A stretch of 64,000 nucleotides of DNA. Origin: Utricularia gibba (lineage: Eukaryota > Streptophyta > Magnoliopsida > Lamiales > Lentibulariaceae). The position numbers and the translations under genes are program-made. Shown piece after piece: positions 1-11,769 of the stretch. Within the stretch, counting starts at the first letter, position 1; every line of letters begins with the position of its first letter. Under the pieces are notes generated by a model that had not been told where the DNA came from, did no database searches, and saw nothing but the letters and a program-made list of their open reading frames with translations. The DNA lies in NCBI GenBank assembly GCA_002189035.1, contig CM007989.1, positions 2,108,001-2,172,000 of the forward strand. Direction: 5' to 3'.

Positions 1-455
1 ACCAGCTGAATTGCTACTCATGTCATCCTTCCAATCAGGTCAAATCAAGTGTTGTTTCATTCAATCAGCACAACTCATTACATAATCAGTGATCACATTG
101 AAACACTAGACTTTCGATCCCCACCACACCCAGGAGACAGATAACATTTTCAAGAATGCAGACCTTCAGGCAGCAGGTAGCAGGTAGCAGGTAGCCGGTA
201 GGGGCTGCCGCCTGCCCCCTTTTTTTTACTATTTTTCAGGATGCTGTCTCTTTTATTTACTGTAGTTCTTGTGCGACAAGTCCGTGGATGAACAGGCGGA
301 GATAAACACGTAGACTAACGCGTATGTTGAGAGGTGGACGAGCATACACGTAATCCGGGTGTTGCTAACTTCCCATTGGACGCAGGTCGGAGGAAAGATA
401 TCCATAAATCTCAGCATTCCCAGCTTCAAAACTTGGAACTCATCCAAGCATCAAA
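1..455. other. Upstream flank of the glycine-rich gene
   Basis: No gene is seen here. A short tandem repeat of the unit CAGGTAG (about three copies plus a variant) lies near 170-200, followed by a T run. The last 150 bases are the likely promoter and 5' UTR of the small gene starting at 456. Confidence 0.5.
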
Positions 456-698
456 ATGACTGGTGGAAAAGGCGGCGGAGGTGCCGGCAAAGGCAGCGGC
501 GGAAAAGGCGGAGGAAGCTCAGGTGGAGGCAGCGCTGGAAAAGGGGTTAGCAGCAGCCATGGATCCCAGAAAGTTGACAGCATGAAGGCCCCTGGTGGCG
601 GTGGCCAGTATATATCCAGGTCTGGTTTCGAAGCGGATCCAAAGGGATACTTCCAACAGCTGCATCGCAGTGACACCCCAGGAAATCAAGGGAAGTAA
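456..698 (+). CDS. Small glycine-rich protein, conserved plant type
   Basis: An intronless 80-residue ORF. The first 40 residues are a Gly/Lys/Ser-rich tract; the rest is not low complexity and carries the block MKAPGGGGQYISR followed by FEADPKGYF and LH. From memory, this tail recurs in a family of very small plant glycine-rich proteins, often stress- or tissue-induced, of unknown biochemical role. There is no signal peptide or membrane segment. The ATG lies in an A-rich context and the stop is a TAA. The conserved tail in a short ORF is the main evidence that it is real; function is unknown. Confidence 0.72.
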   Translation: MTGGKGGGGAGKGSGGKGGGSSGGGSAGKGVSSSHGSQKVDSMKAPGGGGQYISRSGFEADPKGYFQQLHRSDTPGNQGK

Positions 699-2616
699 CT
701 CGTGTCTTACTGCAGTATAATAGGATGCTACCCTGATAAATACAGTGGAAATCATGAATAAACACAGTGAGGTTCTTGCTTCTTCAATCCTCATGCACCA
801 ACTACCACCCTAATAAACACGCGCCTCCCCGACTTCAACAATGAAGAAAACAATAAACTCTATTGATTTTATTAACTTTCCTTAAAATATAAAAAAAAAT
901 AATAAATCACGATTTAATCATAATTTGACTATAATTTAATATTATTAATAAAAATAGTAATTTTTTTTAGAAAACAAAGTTTCAATCATAGTTTAAATGG
1001 TGATTAATCGTTCCTATTTGTGTAAATGATTAATTATTTTTTAATGGTTTTAAAATGAAAAAATTGTATTAAATTTAATTCTTGTTGGACCAGAATCGGG
1101 CTCAAGTTATAAATCCAAGTTGCGAGTCGATAACCTCGGGTATGGATCATGGTAAAGGCCCACGAGCTTAGAATAATGGGCTGGATCAGATGTGGTTGTT
1201 GCCCGACTATTTGCCTTACGTGGATGGTGGGGATCAAGTTTTCATACATGGGTTAAATCGGCGTCCATACTCTTATTAATAATTATATTTACAAATAGAC
1301 GGAATGCATCCTGTTTTCTATAGGTAACTTTTTCGAAAAATAAATACATAATTGATTTTAATAAAATTAAAAATTATAATAAAATGAAAATTGATATATA
1401 TTTGAAATTATTTTCAAATAATTATTACAGAATTAATTTATATTTGGAATATAAAAATAATAGTTAATTTTAATATATTAATAATTATATTTTCTAAATT
1501 TATAATTTTAAAAAATATGTTTTATATATCATGTGTATTATAAAAAATATTATATGATTTTTGAATTATAATTTATATTACTAATTTATATTAAAATTAT
1601 GATTTAAAAATTAAAATATCTAAATTATTTATAATAATATTAATTAAATTATTTATAAAAATAGGTATAGTTGTAATTCAATCTTAGAAACACTTTTTAA
1701 AAATCAATTTTCATAAATAAGGTACAATCTCATTTTATGCCTATCATATAATTGAAATGATTCTAAAAAATTAATTATAGTAAAATAGAATTCAATATAC
1801 GTTGAAAATACAGAAACAATGATATCAAAATATAATTAATTCTACCGACTTCCAAACCTTGCTATATGTATTTCAATAAAGATATTAATCCGTTAAATGG
1901 CTTCGATTATGTGTCCGTATCTATGTCTAATGCTTATTTTAATCGTTCACTGATTAATACTATAAAGGTTTTCAAAAATTAACCAACCTATTATGATTTT
2001 AGATTTTTGTGTTTACTTGTTTTAGGAGTTGAAAGATAATCTATTTTAATCCATTCAATTATTGTTTTTCCAAATATATGAAGCACAGTCAAAGTCAACT
2101 TGTGACCATTCCGTGGCACCATCAACCGAAGCATCCAAAAGTCTACTCAGGCATTTACTTCTCCATGAATGGCCTTCATGGGAACCACCACTTGCCCCAA
2201 CACCTGCTGCTGGTCAAAGACTATATATATATCATTTCTGTCACAAAATCAAAAACTAATTATTCGAATAAATGGGAATATGCTATTTCTGTTGTGGACG
2301 TTTCTAGAAGTAAGTGATTCAAATTTTTTTTTTGTATTTTATATACAGAAAATTAATTTTTGTTTGAAAGATGATTATTTATTTAATTTCTGCAGAGAAA
2401 AACCATCAAATTCAAATCCCGCTCCCGAGTCCCGTGAATCTCTGCGGACAAAACCGTTGATTCGCGCATCGAATAGAAAAAACCAAGTCGACGGAGACGA
2501 TTTTGATTTTATTGCTGTTCCATTTCCGGTATTTCTATTTATATTACCCCGAATCACCACCGCGGCGAAGGTAGATTTATCGGCGTGGCGGAGCGGCGGC
2601 TCAGAAAGAGCAGAAG
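699..2616. other. AT-rich intergenic region
   Basis: No gene was recognised. From about 880 to 2050 the DNA is extremely AT-rich with many A/T homopolymers. A GC-richer island at about 1080-1250 has no coding signal that I can identify. The last few hundred bases are the presumed promoter of the acid phosphatase gene, with a CT-ATATATAT stretch near 2220. Confidence 0.5.
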
Positions 2617-4598
2617 ATGGGCTCATTGGCAGCGGTTCTTCTGTTTTCCTTTCTCCATGTCGCATCACTCTGCCGCGCGGGGTCACCAGCAAGTTCGTGA
2701 GGTTACAGCAAGCATCCATCGATATGCCCCTCAACAGCGATGTTTTCGCCATACCGCCAGGCTACAACGCGCCGCAACAGGTCTCTTAGCGTTATTGGTA
2801 TTTCGGTGTTGACTTTTCGATGGCTCAACCCTAATGAGGCAACTTCTGGTTCTGTTCTGTGTGTTAGGTACATATCACTCAAGGTGATCGTGAGGGAGGG
2901 CAATCATTGTGTCGTGGATAACAGCAGATGAGCCTGGTTCAAGCCTAGTTAAGTATTGGGCTGAAAATAGTACAAGGATTAGGGAAGCAGAGGGAAAGCG
3001 ACTCACTATAAGTTCTACAATTACACGTCCGGCCACATCCATCACTGCACTATCAGGAGATTGCTGGTACTATATGATTTTTGCCTCTTAGCCTTTCTGT
3101 ATTTACTGGTCTCATGTTGGAAACCTTGCTTCTGACAGCCTGATACTAAATATTACTATACGGTCGGGATTGGGAACACTACAAGAACATTTTGGTTCTA
3201 CAATTCCCCTGCTGTTGGTCCTGATGTTCCCTATACTTTTGGCCTGATAGGTATGTCCAATAAGCAAGCTTAAAACAGGTTAGTCATCAGGGTGAATGGC
3301 TTCTGAGGTTTTTTTTTTTTTGGTTGTAGGGGATTTGGGACAGACTTACGATTCCAACAAGACACTTACACATTACCAGAATAATCCTATCAAGGGCAAG
3401 CATTGCTGTTTTTAGGAGATCTTTCATATGCAGACGATTATCCATACCATGACAATAGAAGATGGGACACTTGGGGTAGGTTTGTGGAGAGAAGTGTGGC
3501 TTATCAGCCTTGGATTTGGACAGCAGGAAACCATGAAATTGACTTCGCTCCAGATATTGTATGCTTGTTCCTTAAAGCACATTTGACAGGGTTTGGTGTC
3601 TTGCTCTTAAAATGCGATGGATGCTGATTTGTTGATGATGGTCTCTTTTCAGGGTGAAACAGATGCTTTCAAGCCTTACTTGCACCGGTATCCTACACCC
3701 TTTCAGGCATCAGGCAGCACGTCTCCGTTATGGTACTCTATAAGGAGAGCTTCGGCACACATCATAGTTCTGTCTTCATACTCTGCATATGGTGAGAATT
3801 TAATCCTAAAAGCGAAATCTAGTTGTATGATTGAAGTGAACGTATGTGAAACATCAAGTTTCTGTCTACCTTGTGTCACCGAAGGTAAATATACTCCACA
3901 ATACCAGTGGCTGCTGAACGAGCTCCCGAAAGTTAACCGAACAGAGACTCCATGGCTTATCGTTCTGCTGCATGCTCCATGGTACAACAGCTACAATTAT
4001 CACTACATGGAAGGGGAAACCATGAGAGTCATGTACGAGTCATGGTTCGTTGAATACAAAGTGGATGTTGTATTTGCAGGCCACGTCCATGCTTATGAGA
4101 GATGCGTATGCAATCCCACTCGTCATCTTCCAGTTTCCCTGTTTAACGGCTTTCAAAAAACTTGGTTTTGATAGCAAGCTTTTACCTTGCAGAAGCGTAT
4201 TTCAAACATCGCCTACAACATCACGAATGGACTGTGCTCTCCAGTGAAGGATCTGTCAGCCCCTGTCTACATAACCATTGGAGATGGAGGAAACATTGAA
4301 GGCCTAGCCAACAAGTAAGCCACAGAAAACTGTCATCTGTTATGCATCTCATCTTGCAGTTGTATCATATAACCAATCTTATACAACTCCTTTTTTCAGC
4401 ATGACGTATCCACAGCCTGCGTACTCCGCCTTTAGAGAGGCGAGTTTCGGACATGGGATCTTTGACATCAAGAACAAAACACACGCATACTTCGGTTGGC
4501 ATCGAAATCAGGATGCATATGCAGTGGAAGCAGATTCAACGTGGCTTCTGAATAGATACTGGAGTCACGCTGATGACTCCATACCACCAAAATTTTAA
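2617..4598 (+). CDS. PAP: Purple acid phosphatase, 8 exons, four apparent frameshifts
   Basis: A secreted metallophosphoesterase (Fe3+ plus Zn/Mn) that releases phosphate from organic esters. Exons: 2617-2780, 2868-3066, 3139-3250, 3330-3558, 3653-3791, 3885-4105, 4193-4314, 4400-4598. After allowing one missing base at each of four sites the product is about 462 residues, the normal size of high-molecular-weight plant PAPs. An N-terminal signal peptide starts [14 protein letters not shown]. All five PAP metal-binding blocks are present: [30 protein letters not shown] and GHVHAYER. Frame breaks lie near 2679-2682 (G4), 2893-2900, 3003-3008 and 3397-3399; each needs one extra base to restore family-like sequence. 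Exons 5-8 are clean and splice sites are canonical. Sequencing error is favoured over a pseudogene, but neither is proven. Confidence 0.88.
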
Positions 4599-5200
4599 AT
4601 TTCCTCGTCTTTCTGTTGTCTTCTACTTTCTGACAATAAGCATTTGCTTCATATTCAATAACACAATCGAGGCACAGCATATCCATTTCTTGTAATGAGG
4701 CATATTTATCCAGTGATGGGCTGGTAGTTGATAAACCTCCGGGTATTCACAGTGATGAGCGGTGGCTCAGACAGACTTCCCATCGAAAGAAACGGCAGTG
4801 GAGAATGATGTAGCTGAAGCATGCACATGAACATTCCTGCAAGGCAGCAAGAATATATATATATATAAAGCATGTATTACATAGAGGGTGTTGTTTGATA
4901 GCATAGTATAAAAGGCTCATACTTAAATTTACACGTATCAATCTTTTATAAGATAAGGGCTAATTTTATATATATACTCAAACGAAGTCATAGAAGTTTG
5001 CATGTAATGGGATTATTGGGCTGATAGAAGCAGCGTTTACTATGGCATCCCTGCAAGAAAACATTGATTCAATTGTAACAACGCCAGAGGTAGTAGGAAG
5101 CAGCATCCAGGAAAGCCACAACACACAGCTTCCAGCTCAGGCTGTCTGGGACAGATAGATGCCCCTTGATCACCCATTATGTTTTTCTAATATTTTATTA
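4599..5200. other. 3' flank of the acid phosphatase gene
   Basis: Presumed 3' UTR and downstream DNA, with a short TATA repeat near 4853-4867. No gene is seen. Confidence 0.4.
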
Positions 5201-5201
5201 T

Positions 5202-5529
5202 TAAGGACATGTTTGGTAGGAGGTCTGGAATAATATAGTTTAGAATTATTAAGGTTTAAAATTGAGTTTAAATTTATTCATGTTTAAATAAAAATGAGTT
5301 TGGTATTGATGTGTATTTAAAATCTGATTTATAATGTAAATTAATTAATAGAAAACATTCGATTTATTTTAAACATACAAATGGGGTGAATTTAATTTAA
5401 ACCCAAAAAATTCAGAAAAATAGTATTTAGTTTAAACTTGAACTTAAATTAACACTTCTACCAAATATAGATAATATTAAACCAAACCTAATAAAACCAA
5501 GTTAAACACCCCTGCCAAACAGCCACTTA
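5202..5529. mobile_element. Putative MITE with about 23-bp inverted ends
   Basis: The left end, near 5202-5224, contains GTTTGGTAGGAGGT. The right end, near 5507-5529, is its imperfect reverse complement (ACCCCTGCCAAAC). The interior is AT-rich with no ORF. Total length is about 328 bp, which fits a non-autonomous DNA transposon. The target-site duplication is unclear. Confidence 0.5.
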
Positions 5530-5806
5530 TAGGTTTAGAATGCAACCCATTTTTGTTTTGTTCATATGTAAGTATTTAACATCTTGTGCCATCCCATGAA
5601 ATGGAATATCTGAAATGATTGATCGATCTCCATGGCAATTCTACAATTGATCTGAAATTTCACACTGATAATGAGGATTCAATGGCCAGTCATCATCTTC
5701 ATGAAACCACATAAGAATAAGAGCACGCTTGAACAAAGCGAAAACGAAGCAACAGTGCAACAGGGAAATGCCGGGAGGGAGTCGATTCATGAATGGCAGA
5801 GACTTT

Positions 5807-6461
5807 TCACTGGGTCTTGGGTTTCGGGGATAGAGCCTTTTTCCTCTGCCCAAGCATGTATCCGTACAGGTGAGGGCTCAACGGAGCGTAAACCACCAGA
5901 ATGAACAAGGCGCTGTAGTAGTAATCAAACGAGAAATTCCAAGTGTTGGGCAAACGGATGCTGTACTTCCCCGTTTCCTTCATGTACGGCAGCGCTTTGT
6001 AGATGAGCGCAACTTCGCTCGAGATCCCAGTGGGGTACAACCCAGAAACGTGGTGTACCTCAACCAGTGCAGCCACGACGGCGATGTCCCGAACGCCTCC
6101 CTCGCCCCGAAGTACGAGTATCGGATTATTTCCGTGATCGCCCAGCTCACGACGAGGCTTGAAACGAATACACTGGCTCGGATTTCCGGGAAGCTGATGA
6201 GGATTCCCAAGTGAGGTACAATCGGGATAGGATCTGGGGGACGGTAGCGGAGACAGGGGATCTGACGATTCCGGTCAGGCTGTGGAAGATCTCGAGTAGC
6301 GCGGCGGATTGAGAGAGAATCAGTGGCTTCTCCACGGCAGCGTAGAGGGATTCGGGGCCGGATTCGATTAGGGTCTTGAGGGCGAGGTAGAGCACCAGAG
6401 ACCAGCCGAAGAAGAGGCTCCAATTGTAGAGACTGAGATACGCACGCTTGAGTAAAGCCAT
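5807..6461 (-). CDS. PAS2: 3-hydroxyacyl-CoA dehydratase (PAS2/HACD family), intronless, two apparent frameshifts
   Basis: The third enzyme of ER very-long-chain fatty-acid elongation, dehydrating 3-hydroxyacyl-CoA to the enoyl-CoA. The start MALLKRAYLSLYNWSLFFGW, the block EKPLILSQSAALLEIFHSL, the block VRSPVSATVPQI and the tail GYMLGQRKKAL match plant PAS2 from end to end. The family's catalytic Tyr and Glu are seen in YPTGISSE. Several hydrophobic segments fit a multipass ER protein. With one base added at the CCC near 6206-6208 and one at the AA near 6039-6040 (plus-strand), the product is 218 residues, close to normal length. No introns interrupt it, so it may be a retrocopy. Frameshifts mean the sequence as given would not make the protein. 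Confidence 0.85.
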
Positions 6462-6940
6462 CGGAGGACTTCGCCGGCGGCGTACACAGTAGAATAAGAT
6501 GGGGCAACCTCTAAACTCACTCTGGCAGCGAATGCGACCGGAATTTATCGGCGCAGGCGGTTGGGAGGACGTTGGTCGCTCAACTAATACACATTTAATT
6601 TCAATTTTCAGGTAATAAACAGAGCAGTGGGAGATGCTTCTGTGAACAGTTGGGCCTGTTCAAATGCATCAATGCAATGAGCCCACCTACTTGGGCCCAA
6701 CCCAATTTACTTGAGTCCAGAGAAGGTGAGTGGGACGTGGTACAAACCTCCACGCTTGCTTGCTCCCTTTGCATGCTTCATGTCATTTTTCAAAACAATA
6801 AATAAATAAATAAATAAAGCAGAGGCCTCCCTTGCCCACTTTTCGTCATGATAGTATGTGATGCGGGTTTTGTGCATGTAATCTTTTCTGCATGTATTTG
6901 ATAGGAATGGGTGCACTCTCTATTTACTTGTAATTTTGCT
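6462..6940. other. Intergenic between the dehydratase and the 6.9-kb ORF
   Basis: Contains the presumed 5' end of the minus-strand dehydratase gene and a short AATA tandem repeat near 6798-6818. No gene is seen. Confidence 0.4.
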
Positions 6941-7560
6941 ATGGGGTTCATCTTATTGCTCTCCATTATGATTTCTTTTTGTAATTGCTTTTATAATGTT
7001 AGTTTCAAGAAATGTGATGGAGTTGAAGGTTGTTTCTACATGGGCTCTATATTTTCTGGTTTTGATCGTGGGCTGTCAGTGCTAGACGTCCCATCTATGG
7101 AGATATGCCACAAGGTTGTAACAATGGAGACCTTCAAGATAAAGAACTCCAGTGGCCTGGAATTATTTAGTAAACACTCTGATGAGGTGAATACTGGATT
7201 AAAGGCAAATGCAATTTTTGTGAGGATGATGCCGTACGTACAAGGTTCAGTTGGATTATTTGTTGGCAATGTGATCTCCTTCACAGGATGACACCAGGGG
7301 TTGTTGGAGATGATGCTCCATCCTCAGTTAAATGGTTGAAAGTCAACCACACAGAGGATGATGGAAGTTTTCATAGAGTACTTGGGGTGGGGATCCCTGT
7401 TATTAATGTTGGGAGGTTCAACAAACGCCCTGCGTTTTACATGGAGAGTACATTGGCAGAGGTTTTCCGGCCAACCGTCCTAATGAAGAGTATGTTGAAT
7501 GCAGTAGGTTCACCCATTCCAGGCCAATTTAAGTTGAATTATTTAACTCAGTTGCAGTAA
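6941..7560 (+). CDS. Unrecognised protein with hydrophobic N-terminus, one apparent frameshift
   Basis: I do not recognise this family. The first ATG in frame starts MGFILLLSIMISFCNC, a plausible signal peptide or anchor. The reading runs to a TGA near 7289, where a second frame takes over without overlap (TPGVVGDDAPSSVKWLKVNH and onward to 7560). One extra base in the CAGGATG region would fuse both parts into about 206 residues, the same single-base shortfall seen in neighbouring genes. Composition is protein-like across the joint. It could be a gene fragment, because no introns or known domain are seen. A short upstream ORF starts at 6907. Confidence 0.45.
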
Positions 7561-8157
7561 CACATGCAAGATGTCGATTGACAAATCTTTGCAACAGTGT
7601 ACGCGTCCAAAACCAAACAAAATGTGGTTGGAGTATTAAAGGTGCGAGTAGAGCGCCAAGCTTCCAATCACCATTGGCATTCCATGGGTTTCAGGGAGCG
7701 GTCATTTTCGGCGGGGCAGCTTTTGGCAGCGGCCATCTTCAAAGAAGACGCTTCTATTCATTTTGGCATCGCCCTGCTGTTGTATTTCTGTTTATCATTC
7801 TCTACAACGCCTCACCAAGATTTCCCCTTTTTTCGCCTCTTTTCTCGGTCCCGTGATTTCTCGAGAAGGGTTTCCCGTTTGCTCATATCAACGTTCCTGC
7901 TCCGTGTTACAATGATTTTGGCGTTTTCTCCCGGCATGTGATATGGAAAACAACCAGTCATTTCTTTTGGGCCACCTGAAATGACAGAATACTGTCAATT
8001 ATGTTCTTTTGTTGCTTTGAGTGTGTTGCTGGAGAAAATTTGTGATATGTTCCACTATTTTGTAGAAGGGAATTCTTGAATTTTATTTCCAAGGCGGGCT
8101 TCGCGTGGCTGGTGTTTTTCTATTCCCCAATAAAAAAGCTCAAATTGTTTGTGAGGT
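7561..8157. other. Likely 5' region of the TRM-like gene
   Basis: No conserved coding sequence is seen. Overlapping ORFs at 7578-7941 look like chance. The stretch is T-rich towards its 3' end and probably holds the promoter and 5' UTR of the next gene. Confidence 0.35.
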
Positions 8158-10706
8158 ATGGGTGAGGTATTTAAGAAAGATGCTGTTGCATCCATGGCTG
8201 TCGTGGAAAAGAAACGACCGAATCCAAGAGGATGCGTTGGCATTTTAGTTCAATTTTTTGATTGGAAACGCAGGTTATCCAGGAATAAAATGTATAAGAA
8301 ATTGCTTTCATCAGGTTAGTTCTTGTAATTATTGTTTTACCGTTGAGATTGACAGAAATCTTCCTGAAGCTCTTTCTTTCTGCACTTTCATCTGGTAGCT
8401 GAGCTCAAACAAGCTTCTAAAAAGTTTGGAGGAATTGAAAGGCAGTCCAAACTTCGACTGGTTAGCTTACTTAGCTGATCCTTGAATTAATCCGTGATTG
8501 TTGTTATTTTAGTTGTAGTAGTGCGCTGAATTACTGCTGCATTTTGAGCTCAGCGATGTAATGCTTTTTTTTTTGTGTGCTTGTTAATGGCATAGATTGC
8601 TTTGGAAAACAGTGGAGGTTTCCCAAAGAAATGTAATGCTGATGCTGCCGCTGTAGATGATGAGCAAACACTTGAAATGGATAAACCAGGAGTGGTTGCC
8701 AGATTGATGGGTCTAGACTCAATTCCAGCAGCATCACAAGGTGTGAACTACAAGAAAATTTCAGCACCTGCAAAAATGCAGGAGTTGAGGGCTCAAAAGC
8801 TTCGAAAAATGGGTGCTTGTGAACGACAGCAAGTGAAAAGTTTTGGATCGCAGACGCTGCAGTTCGTCAATGTTTTACCAAAGTCTAGGAAGCATTATCC
8901 CAAACTTCCTTCTCCAGTAAGAACCCCAGAAATCCTTGTACATTTAAACTGATTGGTACAGCTGCGAAAATCCTGGAGCCTGGAATACAACGAAGTGGAT
9001 TACAGTGTGCCATTACTTGCTTGAATGGGGATTCATTGCTGGAGAAGTGTGATTCTAGCGATAAACAGCCTTTTGTTTTTTCATCAAAATTGTCTCCCCT
9101 GGATGGATCTGTAAAAAGAAGCAAGATTGGACAAGATGTATTCTACCAAAGTATTGAAGAACGGTTGCAGGAGAATTATGCTGTTTTAACTCGCCATATA
9201 GATACTGGTGTTGGACCACAGCAGGAAAAGAATCTGATGCATTCTGGAAGCCATCCCACAGAAGTCCCTGTATCAACAAACACCCACAATAGAATGTGGA
9301 ATCCTATGAGGATATCGCAGTTGAGGGACAGGCCACCTGCCAGCGCAAATTTGATCAATCTAGGAGCAAGTATAAAGAGGCAAACAGCCACAACCGATGG
9401 ACTAAATAGGCTTGCCACCGGTGGATTCATGAGGTCTTCCGCATCTCATATATCACGTAGAATGCAGTGTGATAAATATCAACTGGAGAAGAAAATGATC
9501 AACCAAGAATGCTCTTCGATACCACCAGGTAGAAAAAGGAGGTCTGGTACTACACGTACCTGTAAAGGAGGGATTGAAAGTTTTGGAGGGTCCTCTACTT
9601 TTCAAGATGAATTGGGAACACTTTTGGAACAAAAAACGAAGGAGCTGAAATGCCATGGAGAGGAGTTGGGCGTCAGTGAAACTCAAAAAACCACAGCTAC
9701 AATTTTACAGGATATAATATTGGCATTCTCTCCGACATCAACTCAGCATGATGATTCCAATCACCTGGATAATTCAATATCTTCTAGTTTTTTTAAGGTA
9801 ATGATTCTGTTTCTATGCTGAAACATCATAATGGTCATTTAGGCTAGCTCTGTTTGCATGTGCTGTTGCGGCTTCATTGAGGCTAGTTCCAAGCCATATT
9901 GGCATTCAAAAGACCTTGTTTTGGTTCATCTTCTGTTGCCAGATTGTGCTTTCTGTGAATGTTGAAGGATATCTTGCATGCTTACCATGACATTTCCTCA
10001 GGCAACGCCAAGAACAGAGGTGGTTTCTGAATGCAAGGATCGTAAACCACCCTCACCACACTTGGATTCTGCAGCAAACCCTGGCAAGGAAACATCACTT
10101 GGAATTCTCAAAACCGTCTCAGAAACTTTGTGCACCCTCTCCAGCTTAAATGTGTACCCGAACATGGACAACGATACAGAGATTTTACTTTTGAACGCGG
10201 AGATGATTTTGCAGAGCATGAACATTCCAAGTTCGATAGAACGAAGAGGCTATTCCATCCAAAGCTTGCTCATCGATGAACTAGAAGCACTGGCTGCTAA
10301 TCTGTGCCAGAAATTTGGTCCCACTCTTGGCATTAGAGACGAAAAGGAGATACACAGAATGAAAAGATTTGGCGTGGATGCCATTTTGGAATACTTAAGC
10401 TCAAGAGTCGGAAGATACCCCTTTGAAGGATCCAAGAAACCAAAGCTTCGTGCGGATGACTTGATGATGGAGGTCGTGGACGAAATTGCGAGATGGGGCG
10501 AGCTGTCTGTCCTCACCCTTGGTAACATGATCGACCAGCAGGTGAGCAGCAGCAGCAGCTCAGTAAAATGGATGGAGCTGGAGATAGAAGCAGAAGAATT
10601 TGCCGTACAGATGGGTCATGATTTATTTGGGAGTTTGTTAGATGACACCGTGACAGACTTATGCCATGGTAACAACCCATGTTTTAAAACTTGGGTTGAA
10701 TTTTAG
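8158..10706 (+). CDS. TRM-like protein with DUF3741 motif and C-terminal DUF4378, one apparent frameshift
   Basis: Exons 8158-8314, 8399-8460, 8596-9797, 10002-10706, giving about 708 residues after one added base. The N-terminus has FFDWKRRLSRNKMYKKL, typical of this plant family. Exon 3 has PGVVARLMGLDSIP, the DUF3741-associated motif; later comes AAKILEPGIQ, also family-typical. The end (DDLMMEVVDEIARWGEL, then WMELEIEAEEFAVQMGHDLF) is a DUF4378 domain. Relatives (TON1-recruiting-motif proteins, LONGIFOLIA) act at cortical microtubules and in cell elongation; that role is inferred from the family. Near 8918-8920 one A seems missing in the AA after CCAGT; a 45-bp intron would be the only alternative and is too short. 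The start could also be the Met at 8194. Confidence 0.8.
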
Positions 10707-11361
10707 GTTCAATTCATATCATTCTCAATCCCAATAATTTTTATAAAAAAAATCTACAAATTAGAAATATAAATTTAAATAATTATTTTGTTTTTTAATT
10801 GTTATTATGAAAAGAATTGCGGTCAAAAAAGTGTGAGGGGCGGAACGGAACACGAGGTGAGGTGGGTGCAGCCCTGGCCCTCGCTTTGCCCTTGTTGGGG
10901 CGGGAGATGTGGCATCGCAGCAAGTTTCGAAAATCACAGTCTTTTTGATGGAATTTAATCCGACAACGTTAGGCCAACATGGTATTTTTGTAAGGTATTC
11001 CCCAATGGCTGGCTATAAAGTATACAAAATAGTTGTGGTATGATAAAAGGAAGGGCTTGGGCAGGATCATAAATGCAACCCAACAAGTCCTAGTCATGAT
11101 GTGTCTGCAATGGGCATAGGGCAAGGAGTTGATTTGGAGATGCAGTTGTTGCAGGCATGGTGGTGAGGGTGGGGTGGTGCTGGTTTAGATTAAGAGACCC
11201 AATCATTGTACTTTCTACGACATGCATTTAAAGCCAGGCTCGATGATGATAACACGGTGCCGGCCGGTGCCGCATATTTGCAGCCCCTTTTTGTGGCCAA
11301 CAACGAAATAAGCTGAAAATTAGCGCCCAATTAACGTACCAGGTGTTTACTTACATTCAAG
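10707..11361. other. Intergenic
   Basis: Opens with an AT-rich stretch (10730-10810), then mixed sequence that includes 3' flanks of the two converging genes. No gene is seen. Confidence 0.4.
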
Positions 11362-11769
11362 TCACTGCTCCGGTATGGAGACAAGGACCGGGCGCCACAC
11401 TCTGCGCAGCAGCCGCTGTCGGATAGTGGCCGAGATGGGCCTCAGATTTCGGGTCCCCCGTCCGACTCTTCTGTTCATCCCCGCCAGTCCTAGTTCCCGC
11501 GGATTGTTCTCGATTGCCTTTTCTAGGACTCCAGGAGGCGACGAAACGAACAGATCCATCAGTTTCTGGCCTTTCCTGATCTCCTCTGGCGAGTCCTCCG
11601 CGCAGGAGTCCCGATCGGGAGACGCAGCGGCGGGGATTCCGCGGAACAGCATGCGGAGAGTCTTTCTCCGGCGGAGGTGGATGACGGGGCTGGCGGTCGG
11701 GCTCTTTGTAGGGCTGCCGGCGAGGGCGCACTGGGCCGCGATGAGCTTGAATTTATTGAGCGTCGCCAT
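11362..11769 (-). CDS. Small conserved plant protein of unknown function
   Basis: An intact, intronless ORF of 135 residues starting MATLNKFKLIAAQCALAGSP. It has HLRRRKTLRMLF near residue 30, a middle block DLFVSSPPGV, and ends RQRLLRRVWRPVLVSIPEQ. From memory, the N-terminal, HLRRRKTLRML and RPVLV.IPE blocks recur in a small plant-specific family with no assigned function. It is very basic, with no signal peptide or membrane segment. The Met at 11769 is chosen over the upstream in-frame Met at 11916 because the conserved part begins there. The GC-rich coding stretch differs sharply from the AT-rich flanks. Confidence 0.75.
   Translation of the reverse strand: MATLNKFKLIAAQCALAGSPTKSPTASPVIHLRRRKTLRMLFRGIPAAASPDRDSCAEDSPEEIRKGQKLMDLFVSSPPGVLEKAIENNPRELGLAGMNRRVGRGTRNLRPISATIRQRLLRRVWRPVLVSIPEQ

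Noticed and set aside
1064-1250. GC-richer island in AT-rich DNA as a possible gene fragment
   Set aside because: No conserved reading frame or motif on either strand.
2617-4598. Calling the acid phosphatase a pseudogene
   Set aside because: Breaks are all one missing base while active-site and splice sequences are intact; the same pattern occurs in unrelated genes nearby.
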